DNA from: Boletus sp. NGJ
Taxonomy: Eukaryota > Basidiomycota > Agaricomycetes > Boletales > Boletaceae
Reading direction: 5' to 3'
Assembly: GCA_019096195.1 (NCBI GenBank)
Contig: JAGTXK010000219.1
Coordinates: 496,001-560,000, forward strand
DNA length: 64,000 bases
Positions 21,843 through 34,812 of the stretch are shown piece by piece. The position numbers and the translations under genes are program-made. Numbering within the stretch: position 1 is the first letter of the stretch; each line of letters begins with the position of its first letter. The notes below the pieces were generated by a model that ran no database searches, was not told the origin of the DNA, and saw nothing but the letters and a program-made list of their open reading frames with translations.

Positions 21843-24800
21843 TCACACTGAGATACTCTCGGTCAGATTGTCAATATGGATCTTCAGCCTTTCAACTTCA
21901 CGACCAGCTGCAAGTGCATCTCCATCCATGGTTATAGCTTCAGTGATCCCAGGTAATGTTGTCGCGCCGTAACCTAACAGAATAAGAATAAGCCATCAGT
22001 AAAATCTTGGTACCGCACGTTCAGTGTCGCTTTGGAACTCACCCAGCCACTTTCCCGGGGCTACCCCTAGATGCTTATACCACTCACGATCTTTGATGCC
22101 TTCTTTCGAGATGAAGCCTCGTTCGAATGCGATAAGCTTGTGATTGACAGCCTGAACACGCTTGATCGCCTTCAACAGTCGCCTCCTCGAAAACCTGTAG
22201 GATGATTAACAGACATGCAGGTGTCAATTTTAAGAACGCGAACGTGAAGTATGTGAATTCCCCATCTTTGGGTGCCTTGCACTCCTTTCCGATATATTTC
22301 ATGAGCTTGCATATGCCTTTCCTTAACTTGCGATATAGTTTGCGTCGGAGTGTTTGTCTTTTCTTCAATTTCCCGAGAATTTTCCTGAGTTTGATCTCGG
22401 CTGCAACTTTTTCAGTGTCAAGTCGCACGCTGGCAGCTTGAAGAGCCCGAATCGACTGGCGCAGAGAAGTAAGGTCGACCTCGAGCGATGAAGTAACAAT
22501 GAGCTGTTCCACTCTACAGGAAGAATAGTTGGCAACGTCGAACAAAGTAATTGTGTACACGCATACCTGTCGAGGTAGGATTGTAGCTCCAGAGAGTAAT
22601 GGGTAGTGTTGAAAGGTAAAACGATGTCACCGGAGAGGCGGAGAACTTGGAGGCCTATATGCTTGGCAATTGCAACCTGGGAAGATGATCAGTTTTTGTG
22701 GAGTCTAGTGCTGAGGTGGAACCATACATGTCGAGAGAAACCGGGGTCACCGTACACTTCCTGCCAGCGCTGTGAGTCGAAGACTGAGTGATAATGGTAC
22801 ACAGGATCATGCAGAGTCGAGGAAAACCCCGCTTCGGAACTGGCCACCTAGATAGATATCAGATCAAACTCCACGGCTTCCTGGCATCCCTCACCCCGAT
22901 GTACTGCAAAAAGACAGTGTAGTCACTGCCAGACCCCAGAGGATTTATGCCAATATTATCGGCGGCTGACTCCATTTCTTCGTGTACAGCAGTCGCCTCA
23001 GCGTCAAGATTTTCCCCAAAGAGTTCACCTTTGTCTAGGCGCGCATCCCAAAGAGACCGTCCCTCAGAAGTTGGATGAGGGATTTGCTCGGCGGTGCTAC
23101 GCAGAAGGTGAGCGAGAAGTGGTGATGCAGATGCTTTCAGATGTGATCCGGACACAGATGTATCTGAACAGGAAAGTAAAATACAAGCCGCCTTGTTACT
23201 GAGGTACGAAAACATACCGAGGTTGATGTAAGCCACAACGTGTTCTCTGATCCAATCCGCAAAGTCCTCGCCCCATTCAGTACTACCCACCAAGCCGTAC
23301 TTGGAGCATGATTAGGCGAAGGACAGTACAGCAAAAATATTCTTACCTCCTCTCCATCCCAGCTAGCGATAAGGATTGTCCGCAGGGGTTTCCAGCCATT
23401 TCGCAGCAGTGTACCAAAACCACGAATAGCCTCGTGAACCGAGACAGTACCCGAAGAGGGATCCGCAGCCCCCAGGACCTGAGAAGCGTCGTGATTAGTA
23501 TTTCTCTCGACCAAGTGCAGGTGTCGTACCCAGGCTGGATATACATGTTAGTTTACGTTGCATCAGAAAGTGTGGTACATACCATCACGATGATTGCCGA
23601 GGACGACAACTTCATCCTTGATGTGACCAGGTATAACACCAAAGGTATTCCAGATGGGCGTGACCTTCTCCTCGACTGATTAACGACTTTGTTGGATCAA
23701 TCACTTGCTTCACATCATCGGATTCGTACCATTATTGACCAGCCGCACAGTAGGACCTTCCTCGCCATCCGCGATTTGATTTAGCAAGACTTCGGCATTT
23801 ATCCACGAGATGGGTAAACTGGGGATTGTTGGCTTGCTGTCACCCTCGACTCGTGTGCTGTTCTCATACGCAGGGTGGTCAGGAGTTGAAGGATCTCCTG
23901 GGTAAAGCGATAAGAACTGGACGGAACCCCTTTGCACAGAAGCCGGGTTACGGGCAGGTCCGTGAGGGTAACTTGAACCCTTTAAGTATTTGGCGCGCTA
24001 CTACGCTGAATGGTAACTCACGGCAGGTATCCGTTCTCAGTCGTAACAGTACCATCATCCCGCGGGTCCGAGTAGATCAAAACGGCGGCGGCGCCAAGCT
24101 CCTGGGCCCTCTTGACCTGGATACTTCACGGTAAGCTACAGTACGGTCAAATCAGCCTTAGCATACCTTCAATCCACGGAAATTACCGCCATAGCGAGCA
24201 ATCACAATCTTTCCGTTGAAGTCAACCCCTTAAACCACTTCGTAAGGTAAAACCGCGACTGGAACAAGGGTACACCATACCTGCCTCCACAAGAGCATCA
24301 TAGTCCTGCTTCCGCCCGTAATTTGCATATATGAGTTTTCCTCGAGCTTCGCCGCCACGGCTAATCCCATGCCAACTAAGGACTGCCGTCGCGTACTCGG
24401 TGGCATCTGGGTCAGTCCCATCGGAAACTTCCTCCAATTCAGCAGTCCAGATGGGGTTTCCAGTTTCTCCAAGAATCTCTAAACTGTGATTGAGAGGAAA
24501 GTTCAAGACAGGGTAGTAGGTCGTTATCCATGCTGTGGGCTCCACGTATGTGGAGATGTTCAAGGTAGCTGCGAGAGCTTCGTCCGAGCCAGCAGGATAT
24601 ATCGGTAACTCATACGCGTGGTTGATGCTTAGCTCCTGCTGCAGGTGCGCGAAAAAATCTTTGGCAGTTTCCAGGTCTCCGGGAGTACCGGCCAGGTGAG
24701 GTCTTGCAGTGTACCGACGGGAGGCAGCAAGGGCACTCTGTTCGTTTGGAACAGTTCTGTGGAAAATATCACTGAGGTCCTGAAATGAAATTATGAACGA

Positions 24801-25115
24801 CTGAGCTCACAAGAAGAGTTCTTCCGCCTTGCTACCCCTTAAAGGTCCATTGGGCCTTTTGTTACCATGCTTCATGTACTCCCCAATAAGAGCGCTATAT
24901 TTGCCATCTTGAACGTGCGTTTCACGTGAAGGGGAACACGACTTGGTGCAGAGTAATGACAACCCGACGAGGAATAAGATAGCTAGTAAACTTTGCGTCC
25001 ATTTCTTCTGAGTGCTGGCAGATCCTGGCTGCTGGCAGTAGCGTCGCTGTGTGGCAGGAGGTGGAATAATGGCGGACTTGATGTCGTCCGCGCCGCCAGC
25101 TCGCTTTTCAACCAT
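21843..25115 (-). CDS. M28 peptidase, glutamate carboxypeptidase II / transferrin receptor type (copy 1)
   Basis: A type II membrane protein: MVEKRAGGADD, a cytosolic segment, then one helix (SLLAILFLVGLSLLCTKSC). The protease-associated domain has LIYANYGRKQDYDALVEAG. The M28 metal site is intact: HRD in GNHRD, Asp in GAADPSSGT, Glu-Glu in ASWDGEEYGLVGSTEW, Asp in the NLDTSVSG junction and His in YHYHSVFDS. The C-terminal helical dimerisation domain follows (LELQSYLDRVEQLIV, DREWYKHLGVAPGKWLGYGA). Known members trim peptides, or in yeast act in vacuolar sorting. The substrate is unknown. Many introns are present, about 50 bases each. ATG 25115 is the first real start in frame. A second copy lies at 45326-48429. 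Confidence 0.9.
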
Positions 25116-25293
25116 AGTTGCTGCAATCAAGCACAGGAAATGCGTGTGGGGTTATATAACAGATACTTTCAGTACGCGAACGCGAAATGCTGTGCTCGTG
25201 TCAAGTTAAGACGAACATCCATGTCCTGGGTACTGCACATGTGGATTGCATACGACTCATAAGTGATTACATCCAAACCTGTCGACTCCCCCC

Positions 25294-27815
25294 TCAGACT
25301 TTCGCTAGCACCAAACAAGTCCTGGAGGGTATGTAAACCTGCAGTGTTGCAGAGTCAGACGTGTCTGGTCCAGAAGAACTACTTCTTACCTCTGTCCGAT
25401 TTTTCCTTCCGTTCCACTCCAGGGGTGTTGTCAGATATTTGCCTCCCGAGGTCACATTTTCAAATCCTCCATACTCCCTGTCATCGCTGCTCAGGATGGT
25501 TGTATATTCGCCTGCGACGTCGACACCAACATGATAATCTGTGAATGATTTCTGAGGATGGAAGTTGAATATGAACAGAAGACCAGCGCGCTCGTAGACA
25601 ATCATCTTGTCGCCTTCGTGCTCGAGCGAAACATATGCCTTTCAAATGGTGTCAGCTAAACGGAGATACATCCTAGTTCGTGCGTGCCTGTGCAGAGGCC
25701 AACCAGTTGTATTTGCTTTCTAAACCATTCATCGCAGCATCAAAATTATTCAGATACTGGTAACGCAGCAGGTGATCGTCTACTATGTTCCATTGTCGGC
25801 GTGCATGTTGGAAAGAGTTGTTGTTTCCCTCCCGGGGGAAGTCAAGCCACTGGATAACCACACAGGCGTCAAAAGGATGGGATTAACGCATTCGTGATGC
25901 CTACCTCTGGGTGTCCAAACTCGTTTCCCTCGAAATTGAGGTAGCCCTCACCGCCAAGGGAGTGGACCAGTAATCTAAACCGATTGAGTTGCCGACTATG
26001 TGCGTGTTTGGACCCGGCTTACCGTATCATCTTGTGCAAAGCAAGCCCACGAGCGATGACAGGGGTTAAAGGGGTCAAATTTGACATGTTGGTGTCTGGG
26101 ATCAAAAGTTCAGTCACCTATCCGATTCAACGTCAGAGACTTGCGAACTTACACATTTCTTTATCCATCAACCAAAACGCCAGGGTCTTGTCGCCGACCA
26201 GAGCCTGATCATGGCTCTCAGCATATGCTACGCTCTTCTCTCCATATCTACGATTTGTCAACGTATGGACGATACTGCTCATGTCCCAGTCATCGTCGGA
26301 CTTGTGTTTGAGAAGTTTGATCCACATGTCTGGAATGGCCATCGACAAACGGTAATCAAACCCAATACCACCCTGGCTGACGGGAATGCAGAGCAACGGC
26401 ATGCCAGATACGTCCTCTGCAATGGTGATAAGCGAGGGATAGAGTGCATGCAAAGCGTCGTTCGCCTGTATTCTGTCAGCAGTCTAAACGGATTTTCACA
26501 GAGATGCACTCACCAACATCAGGTAAACGATAGCTTCATCATCTGCACCAGAACCAAAATACTCATGGTATCCACCAGAGAACCCGGTGCCGATACCATG
26601 GTGTAAGTACATCATGCTGGTGACCCCGTCGAATCGGAATCCGTCGAATTGGTACACCTCCATATAGAACCGTAGGTTACTGAGCAGAAACCTCAGAACT
26701 TCATGCGAGCCATAGTTGAATAACCTGCTATCCCAGAGCTCGTGCCGTCCCTTGCTTCCCTCATGGAAGTAAAGATGATCAGTACCATCAAAGGCATTCA
26801 AACCATCCAGAACATTCTTGCATGCATGTGAGTGCACGACGTCAAGGAGGACAACGATACCAATTCCGTGGGCAGTATCAATGAGTTCGCTGAGCTCTTC
26901 AGGTGTTCCGCATCGAGAACTTGCGGCAAAGAAGCTAGTCACCTGGTATCCGAAAGCTGGAAGCTATTATTGATCAAAGTAAAGAGGAGATAGAAATGTA
27001 AACCTACATGCATAATATGGGTGTTCCATAATCGCCATGAGCTGAATGGTGTTGTACCCAAGCTTTTGGATCCGAGGGAGGACATCCTTTGTGAATTCTT
27101 TGTATGTCCCCACCCGGTGTTCTGATGTCGAAATGCCGACGTGGGCTTCATATATCCTGATGGACCGTGGCTGTGGAGGGCGAGGGTGCTTAAATTGGTA
27201 GCGCTCTGCTGCAGGCGGATTCCAAAACCGAGACTCATACGTCGGGGAGTATGTCAAGTCTTGGGTAACCCGGTGTACCCAGGCAGGCAGTCTTTCGATC
27301 CGAACACCAGTGGGCAGGATCATGGATATCTGACTCGACGACTCATTTGGCAATGTCGAGAACTGAGCTCAGTGTTGGACTCACCTTCACTTTGGAGTCG
27401 TGAGGTATGGCGGGCGCACCTGGGGCATCAGGAGGTAACGTAATCTCCCATACCCCGTACTGGTTCTTCGTCATCGGATGAGACATCCTGTTCCATTGAT
27501 CTGTAAAATGAATGTCTCAGCATGAAGGCGCGCGCAAGTAGATAATTTGGACAAACTGAAGTCCCCAATCAAGTTGGCCTCTTGAGCGTTCGGTGCCCAC
27601 TCCCGGTACACCACGGTACCATCCCCTTTTACCGTAAAGCCCATCACCTCATAACCCTTCGTAAATTTTTCGTAGCCTCCTTCATATTCGAGGATGGTAT
27701 CCTTCCACTGCTGGAATTGCTTGTGGCGGCGCTCGATGGCCGGAAGGAACGGTTCTAGATATGAATCGAGCCGGAGGATGTATTCCGTGTTCAACTGCGT
27801 CGACTTGTCGGACAT
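25294..27815 (-). CDS. GLC3: 1,4-alpha-glucan (glycogen) branching enzyme
   Basis: The protein starts [20 protein letters not shown] and has the CBM48-like N-domain ([19 protein letters not shown]) and then the GH13 barrel: [37 protein letters not shown], the nucleophile Asp in [17 protein letters not shown], the acid Glu in [12 protein letters not shown] and the His-Asp pair in [11 protein letters not shown]. It ends [14 protein letters not shown]. The enzyme cuts alpha-1,4 chains and re-attaches them by alpha-1,6 bonds during glycogen synthesis. The last intron (GTAAGA...CTGCAG, 51 bases) is a multiple of three with no stop, so retention would add 17 residues. Size and motifs match full-length fungal enzymes. 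Confidence 0.95.
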
Positions 27816-27997
27816 GTCAATGCTCTGGTCACGGAAATATAAGAACAAGTCAGAGAGATAAGGAAAAGGTACCGAAGATTTTCAAGTAGGTACGTGGCGC
27901 CGTTTTTTGCGAGCTCGAACGATATTCGTTATGCCATGTCCGTTCCAAATAATAAGGTTTCGTGGAATTTAAGCTTGTATGTTACAAATTAGGATTG

Positions 27998-30516
27998 TCA
28001 TTGAATCCAGCCCTGTCGCATCCCATAAGCAATGACATCCCTTGCAGACTTAGGTCCACTCGATGGTGCAACCGTTTTCCGACGCGTTTTCTGTCCCTTT
28101 CGTGTTGAAGCAATGCGATTACCCAGCAGCCTCTCCATCTCCGCAAGGCAATCGTAACACTCCTGCTCATCATACCCTGTAGGTGACACCGCCTGAGCTC
28201 CTCCCCCTGTTTGCCGCTTGCCACCTGGAGGTTTCAGACGCTTTCCATGGAGTAACTTGGTGGTCAAATAGTGCAACCACTGTGACCGAAAATGGATGGG
28301 TCGGAGGAAGGACAAAAATACATGGTACTTACCATTACGTTCGTGAAGGAATGGTAAGACTTCCAGGCACCACCAATAAGGTCCCTCATCATCCTGTAAA
28401 CGTCATACTGATAGTCGCCTACGCGTCAGCATTAGCAGGTGCACTTGTGATCAAACCGCGACACTAGCTCACCTTCCCCGTCAAATATCTCGTTATCAAA
28501 AGGTGTCCAGTAAACATTGGAACCTCGGGCATCCATAGCATTCATTCTAGATAATCCCAAGTCGATTATGGTAACCTTGACACCGAAGCGAGGGTCATCC
28601 ATAGCTACCCGTGACGTAGGATATTTACTCGTCAACTTTTTGACAGGGATATTTTTCACGAGAATCTGACCCCAATGGAGATCACGGTGCTTTCATGAAT
28701 CCGTCAGGCGCGACCAGAGGCAAACCCCAGTCGATCTGTTTACGCACCTCGAAATTCGCCAAGTGCTCAGCTTGTTCAAGAGCCCTTGCGACTTGCCAGA
28801 ATATACCACAAGCTTGATGCCAGCCAGATTTTGAAATGTTCTTGAACGTAAATGATTCCAAGTCCGGTCCTCCATTCGGTAGTACGATAATGGCATATAT
28901 CTGCGTTAACCCGAATGAATCTACATTTATTAACACTCAACGATGGAGTAGAGGTCAGTAAACATTTAGAGCTTACCCGGTCGTATACTTTCAGAGCCCT
29001 TCCTCTCGTTGTATTCGTCCCATAGATCTAAGAGCAGGGACGGATACTTTCCCCTCACCACATACGTTTTCAGAAGTTTGACGAACTTGTCGCAAATCTC
29101 TCCGATTTCTTGCGTTACAATGATCTCTTTCAAGACGTCCTTGGCATCACTAGGTGCTGGTATTTCAGCCGTTTCTGGATGCGTCGACTCCTCTTCGAAC
29201 CGAATTGGAATGATTTTGAGAACTACGTCGCCGATGCCAAATACCTCTGAGTACGATGCTTCCCCAATCTTGCGAAATCTCACATCTTCATCTTCTGCAG
29301 AGGATTGGACGATAGGATCGAATGGGAATGTCTCAATGAATGCAGAGAACTCGTACGGAGAAGTCTGCGCGCATTCGCCCAATAGAGGTAAGAGATATTC
29401 CGGCTGTACGGATGCTAAGTCATCAATTTCTGTGGTATCAGAAAGGTCTAGCTGTGCAAGGTCCAATGAAAGGTCCGCCTCTGTCGGGGTTGAAGGCGTA
29501 GGTGGTGCACGACGAAATAATGAACGACTCGAATTACCGCGGATTGGTGTGAGTTGTCTTGGTCTCGCAATAGGAATGGGTGGAGCGAGAAGTGATGGGA
29601 CGGCGGCTGGACGGGGTCGAAACGCAGGTGCCCTTGGAGGGGTAAGAGCAAATGGAGGTGAACTCGGAGGTTTTTTGGCAACCTTGGACTTTCGTGATGG
29701 TGCAGATGGAATCACTACCTCCACATGCGACTTTAATTTTGAGTGTGACTTTGCAAGAGGAACAGAGTGTTTCTTGTGTACAGTGTCTTTATCATCTGCT
29801 CCGGACTCATCAGATGAAATGACAATAGCATGAGGTCTTCGATTCAACTGCTTGGCGACTGGTTTGGGTGAAGCCACCTCCAGATCACTGTCATCACTGA
29901 TGGCGATAGGTGGAGGGCTGGGTGACGACATTCTGGGATTTTTTTTGCCCTTTCTAGTTGCACTGCACGGTTGGTTTGCCCGCATTTCTGTGCAGGAGAG
30001 ACGACGTTCTTGTGTAAACATACTTCCGTCCTCGTCGAAAACAATGATGTCAACGGCGATAACTGGTACATGCGGCTTCAAGCCGGTGCGCGTAGGTTTA
30101 ATGGCAAATGCTTTAGATTTACCCTTTACCCCAGAGGACGGCTGCTCGTTTGACGAGGTACCATTGCGGTAGAGAGGAGTAAGGGGCTGGCGAATGTGGG
30201 TGCTTGATTCTAGCTTGGGCTGCATTCGCTTCGTGGTAGCGTCCCGCATTGCCTTTGGCTTCGCATTTCGAGTCAACGGGGAACTCCTTGGGGAGCGGGT
30301 TGAGCCTCCAAGTCTGCGAAGTCCCACTCGAGGCTTTGCAGGTGAGATGATAATGGCGTTTTCCCTCCTGAAGGCTCTAGGGGGAGGGGGAGGGTCCACA
30401 TCTGAGGCTGCTTCAGATGAGTTTGCTGATTCTCGGTCTCGTCGATCTAACACACTGACGATCCGAGAGCCTCGCCGGCCGTATGAATTGACTTGCTTTG
30501 TCCTTGTCCCAAGCAT
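27998..30516 (-). CDS. HRK1: Haspin-type protein kinase (histone H3 Thr3 kinase)
   Basis: The first true ATG (30516) gives MLGTRTKQVNSYGRRGSR. A Pro/Ser/Arg-rich N-terminus of about 380 residues holds acidic SUMO-interaction-like runs (IAISDDSDLEV, AIVISSDESGADD). The kinase domain follows: FRKIGEASYSEVFGIGDVVL with Lys in VVLKIIPI, LKEIIVTQEIG, YAIIVLPNGGPDLESF, the catalytic loop HRDLHWGQILVKN and the haspin version of DFG, IIDLGLSR. A haspin C-lobe (YDVYRMMRDLIGGAW) ends at 27998. Haspin phosphorylates H3-T3 at centromeres and recruits the chromosomal passenger complex. The open frame continues upstream without an ATG, so an unseen 5' exon is possible. Confidence 0.93.
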
Positions 30517-30715
30517 ATCCTTGATAGGTCCACGTCGTTTAAGTGTATCTGCAAAGGAATCGTCCGGTATCAATCTGGTGTTGTCGGGTGGTATGTTTCC
30601 TTGCAATGTGTTGAAGATGGGAATCAACGTTCAACAACAACTACTGGATACGCGATTGGTCACGTGGAATAAGTATAGTACTCCTTCAAGTCCTTGGTCT
30701 TAACGCCCATCAAGT
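30517..30715. promoter_or_regulatory. Divergent promoter shared by haspin and PSF2
   Basis: 199 bases separate the two starts, both of cell-cycle genes. I see CACGTG-like and ACGCG-like short words (ggtcacgtgg at 30658-30667, atacgcg at 30649-30655). The latter loosely recalls the MCB box of G1/S genes. This is a weak pattern match. Confidence 0.3.
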
Positions 30716-31501
30716 ATGGCTCTTCCACAATCGTTACGGGTGTCGGTCAACCCTCCTGAACTGGAACTGATCGCGTCGGAGCACTTAATTGAGATAATCC
30801 CGCTGATCACAATGGAGAAAACGGCTTTCATTTCGGTTGAAAGAATGCCTGTTTCCTTACAAGCTTATTCTGATATACGATGCCCAGGGTGCATACGGGC
30901 CACTGCGCCCCCCGAGCAAGTGTCGCATACCGCTCTGGATGGCTATGAACCTAAAGCTGAAGAAGAAGTGCCACATTGTCCCCCCTGACTGGCTTGTTGC
31001 TGGTATGCATGCGGTGCCTCTTCCCTGTCAGTCCGATGTGATTTGTGTCTTAGAGTTCCTCCAAGACCGACTTTCGGAAGAAACGAGTGAAACGGAGTTC
31101 AGTCGTCTACCATTTCGCTTCGCAGAGATTGCCAAGGTTATTTTGGATGTGTACGAGGTTTGCCCTGGTTTACCCGTCGTTTCTAACCTTATTTATGTTA
31201 CGCTAGGGCGTCCGACGACGTGCAGAACGCAGAGAAGGTCAGGTCTCTATTGAAAGATTTACGCGAAGCACGCCAATCAAAAAGTCGAGATGGTCTGAGT
31301 CAAATCGATAACAGTGAGCTTAGTGTTCGTTTCTTTCACTGGTACATTGTTACTATGCTGAGGACCGGGTTTCTTCAGTTGCCAAACCTATGCTCAATGG
31401 AGATCAACGAAATCAGACCTTACTTCGTGAAAGCCATGAATGTCTTTACCCAAATCAGGGGCCAGCCCGACGCCGTCAACGAGGTTGATAATGATGCATG
31501 A
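30716..31501 (+). CDS. PSF2: GINS complex subunit PSF2
   Basis: Five exons, 30716-30835, 30888-31002, 31054-31150, 31207-31324 and 31379-31501, give 190 residues. Seen are ELELIASEHLIEIIPLI, GAYGPLRPPSKCRIPLWMA, LKKKCHIVPPDWL, EFLQDRLSEET, FRFAEIAKVILDVASDD and LCSMEINEIRPYFVKAMN, all typical for Psf2. GINS binds Cdc45 and Mcm2-7 to form the replicative helicase. Length equals that of fungal Psf2. Confidence 0.95.
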
Positions 31502-31674
31502 AGACATCATACGAGTCGCTTATATACAAAGTATCCGGTCTGCTTGTCAAGAAACAAAAGGCGGGATCCTGTCCTACGCACTTTATTGGTAAGTTGTTTA
31601 ATTCACCAGCGGGATGAAACCAGGGAATCAGGCAAAGTATTCCAGAAATAATTACAATTAGAGGGAGAGTCGAA

Positions 31675-34600
31675 TTACTTCGACATCCGGAGTTGACGGA
31701 TCCGCTCCGACAAGATGTGGAGACTCTCCTGGATGTCTGACAGCTCCTTCAAGATCGTCGCTTCGGTGGACTAAATGGGGGCCGTTTCAGGGTCGACAGT
31801 AGATACGCAAACTATGCAGGACATACCTGTGCTGTATTCGGGAGCTTCCTAACCAATTCATTGAAGGGAACTTTGCTGATCTGCAAACCGTGCTCCGCCT
31901 CGGGCCCATCAACAATGGGGTCGGTGACTGTAAAATTTTCAAGATCAATCTCATCTTCTGCGTTGAGCCAGTGCATCACCCATGATCTTTGCGTCGATGA
32001 GGCTTCGAGGAAACCAATAGCAGAGAGCGGGACGAAGAAGAGAATAGTCATAACAACTCGATTCAGCTAGGTATCCGGGGCAGTGTTAGCTATGATAATT
32101 GTTGGTACGATCATATCCGTACCTTGGCATAATGTTTTCCCGGGAGTCCACAGAGTCTGTGAATACCATTAATGCATTGCAATCAAGGTTCACTTAGACC
32201 TTACTCCAATGGCGCGATAAAGATGGTCTCGACGAGATTGAATGGTGCAGGATAAAGATACGATTCTGGGGCTCTGATCATTGCAACCGTTTTCCATGCA
32301 AAAAATGACATGTATTCAGCTTCTGCGTCACCGACGACCTGTGGCATTACACTCAGATAACGAGATCAATAGGCAGACAGGGATATTTACCTCGGAGTAG
32401 GCAGAAGCGAACAGAGAAATCAAGACGTTCAACAGAATCACCACTGTAGAGAGGTTCCAACTTTCACAAGTCCTGATGAGGGAAGAAGAAAATATATGAC
32501 AACCTCGCTGCTCACAGGTAAAATAGCGCTAACTCCACAGGACTGAGCGAGGAACAGCTTTAGGTCAAGCAAAAAAAATTCCTTCAAAAAGCAACAATCT
32601 GACCTGCCTGTGAATTTTTCATAATTCGGGGATCTGACCCAAGGGCATCAGGCAAAGCAAACACACGGAGAAAGGGATTTACTGGAGGAGGCCTTGCAAC
32701 AAAACATTGATAACCTACAAAAACTCAGGTGATTACAGCGCATGGTTCCGACACAAGTGACGACTTACCGCAAACACATCCTCGACTCCACCATCTGCAG
32801 CATCTAAGGCATACATTGCCTGCACGAACCCAGCACCCAAGAGGCAGAGCAGCTAGAAGCACCACGATACTAAGTCCCATCCGTGGAGCAATTAGACTTG
32901 TGCGCACCGCAAAAAAAATACCAGACTCCTGCAGCATTCGTGAAACACAGATTTGCATAGTCCCCATATACCTATAGCATAAGAGAGAATGAGAGACCGT
33001 CATAAAGCGGATTTTCCAATTCTTACTGGTAGCCATCAAATACTGTCACGAGTTCTGCGCACTCTTTAGCAAAAAGTCCATAAAACATAAAACACAATCT
33101 CACTCATCCTAGATAACGAGAGGATGGTCTCAATGTTGGTTCGGGAATATATGAATAAGCTTACCAAATGAAAGGCGCGACAAAGCTCAAGACCTGGAAA
33201 CTCTTTAGCCTAAGATCGCCAGCCCGGCTTTCTGTTGCTTGCAAACCAGCGATGCGAAAGATGAATGCCAACAGAAGCAAGGTATTAGTAATGAACGCGA
33301 TGGCATTCCAGAACCCGATTGATCGCCAGGACGCGTAGTGGATGAGTTTGTACCACTTTATCAAGGTCAGTGAGGCGCCATTTAGATGCACAGCACAAGA
33401 CACACTCTGTGTGAATCTTTACCATGACGAGTATCAGTAATTCACCCGCTACAAGCACACGCAGAAATCACCTTCAAGACAGAAGGCAAGCGCCATGATG
33501 TAGAGTGCATACTCCCAGGGATCGAGTGATGCGTGAACCGGATTTATTCGTTCGATCGGCTCTTGGACTGTGCGGCCGGAACATTAGAGTTATGCGTGTC
33601 ATTTCGCTCCTTTCTTACCAGCTCGCGAATAAACACCCAAGAAAATGAACCAAACAACGATTCGGAAGATGTTCTGATACCTGCATACCCATCTGAGGTT
33701 GGATTTAAAAAATGGTAAAAATCCACTTACCGAGGTACGGACATGCGCGAGGGATTGACATGACTCCAGAAGTCTCCATGTTGAGGTTTATGGTGCGGTA
33801 TGTCTAGTGAGGTGTCAAGAAAAGAAAGAGGCCACAACGGCTGGCTCTGGCTTACAATGTATGTCATCGTGTTCATCAATAGATTGGACAAGGACACCAT
33901 TCCAGAGCGAAGTCACGACTGTAGGATATCGATATCTTAGCCTCCACCTCGCCAACGCCCGAGATACTAACCATCTTGAACCTCGCAGGTAGATAAAAAG
34001 ATTATGCTGAAAATGAAAATGGTCAAAGAACTTGAGACTCAGAGATGGGAGACGCACCAGTGATTGTCAACAGCAACTTCAAGGGCACTGGAAGCCTCGC
34101 TGATGTCGCCGTCGCTTTCCCTGTAGTTGTATCGGTTGGTGATCATTGGGATAACTTTGTCCAGCGGCGTCTGGTGCACAATTCTGCGCGCAAGCACCTC
34201 GCAAGCGACAGCTTGAATAATCCTTGAAAGCTGGTCTCAAGTATGCAGAGTGGAACGCGTACCACGACAAAGGTTTTCAGTGTGGTTGGCAGGGTTGCGT
34301 CGTGCATCCCGGAGGAACTCTGAATGTGCTCGGAGGAGGCAGTAAGGGAGCTAACAATATATAAATCATTCACAAGCTCCAGGGGTTGGAAAATTACCCA
34401 CCGCATCGCCAAAATCGCCGGCAGCTTCCATATAGGACAACATTGCCAGTGGTGTGATTATTCTGTTTGTAGGATCATTGATGGTCTTCACATCGACTTC
34501 GAGAGGGAGAAGTCTCAGCGTCAACGCGCGTAAGCGTTTGATGAGCTCTGCAACGTCACATAAATCGTATCTTTCGGAACAGCGGTAGATCGACGCACTG

Positions 34601-34683
34601 GTGAGGGTGTCTGGAGATGGTTTCTGCCACTCAGGGGACAGCATAAAGGCCTGTTCGACTTCCGTGTCTTGATCGCGAAACAT
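31675..34683 (-). CDS. YVC1: Vacuolar TRP-type cation channel, YVC1-like
   Basis: The start MFRDQDTEVEQAFMLSPEWQ leads to LIKRLRALTLRLLPLEVDV, ITPLAMLSYMEAAGDF, RDARRNPANHTEN and ACEVLARRIVHQTPLDKVIP, the cytosolic N-domain of fungal TRPY channels. Exons between about 33900 and 32500 encode hydrophobic helices (SIGFWNAIAFITNTLLLLAF), and one exon reads VVGDAEAEYMSFFAWKTVAM, the pore-adjacent C-terminal segment. The end is a coiled tail (LKELSDIQESLHILSERIRQ). Yvc1 releases calcium from the vacuole on stretch or osmotic shock. The many exons in the membrane part were not all bounded by eye, so the gene limits are firmer than the exon map. Confidence 0.85.
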
Positions 34684-34812
34684 CTTTGTGGTCCTCCCAG
34701 CTTGCGTGTGGCGAACGAGCTGGAGCGCAGAAGCGAGCTGCCTTCTGACAACTACCGTAGTTGCTGCGTTTTCGTGACAGTGTGGCTGTGAAAGCAACTC
34801 TTACCGCGAACC
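34684..34812. promoter_or_regulatory. Divergent promoter between YVC1 and ARPC3
   Basis: 129 bases between two outward-facing start codons. Nothing else is encoded here. The open minus-strand frame extends past 34683 but reaches no better family match. Confidence 0.35.

Noticed and set aside
29009-29833. Long plus-strand open frame (274 codons)
   Set aside because: It is antisense to the haspin N-terminal exon, whose composition leaves the opposite strand open. Low complexity and no family match.
31675-34683. Possible polycystin-type channel
   Set aside because: The ACEVLARRIVHQTP and EAEYMSFFAWKTVAM segments match fungal TRPY/YVC1 channels better.
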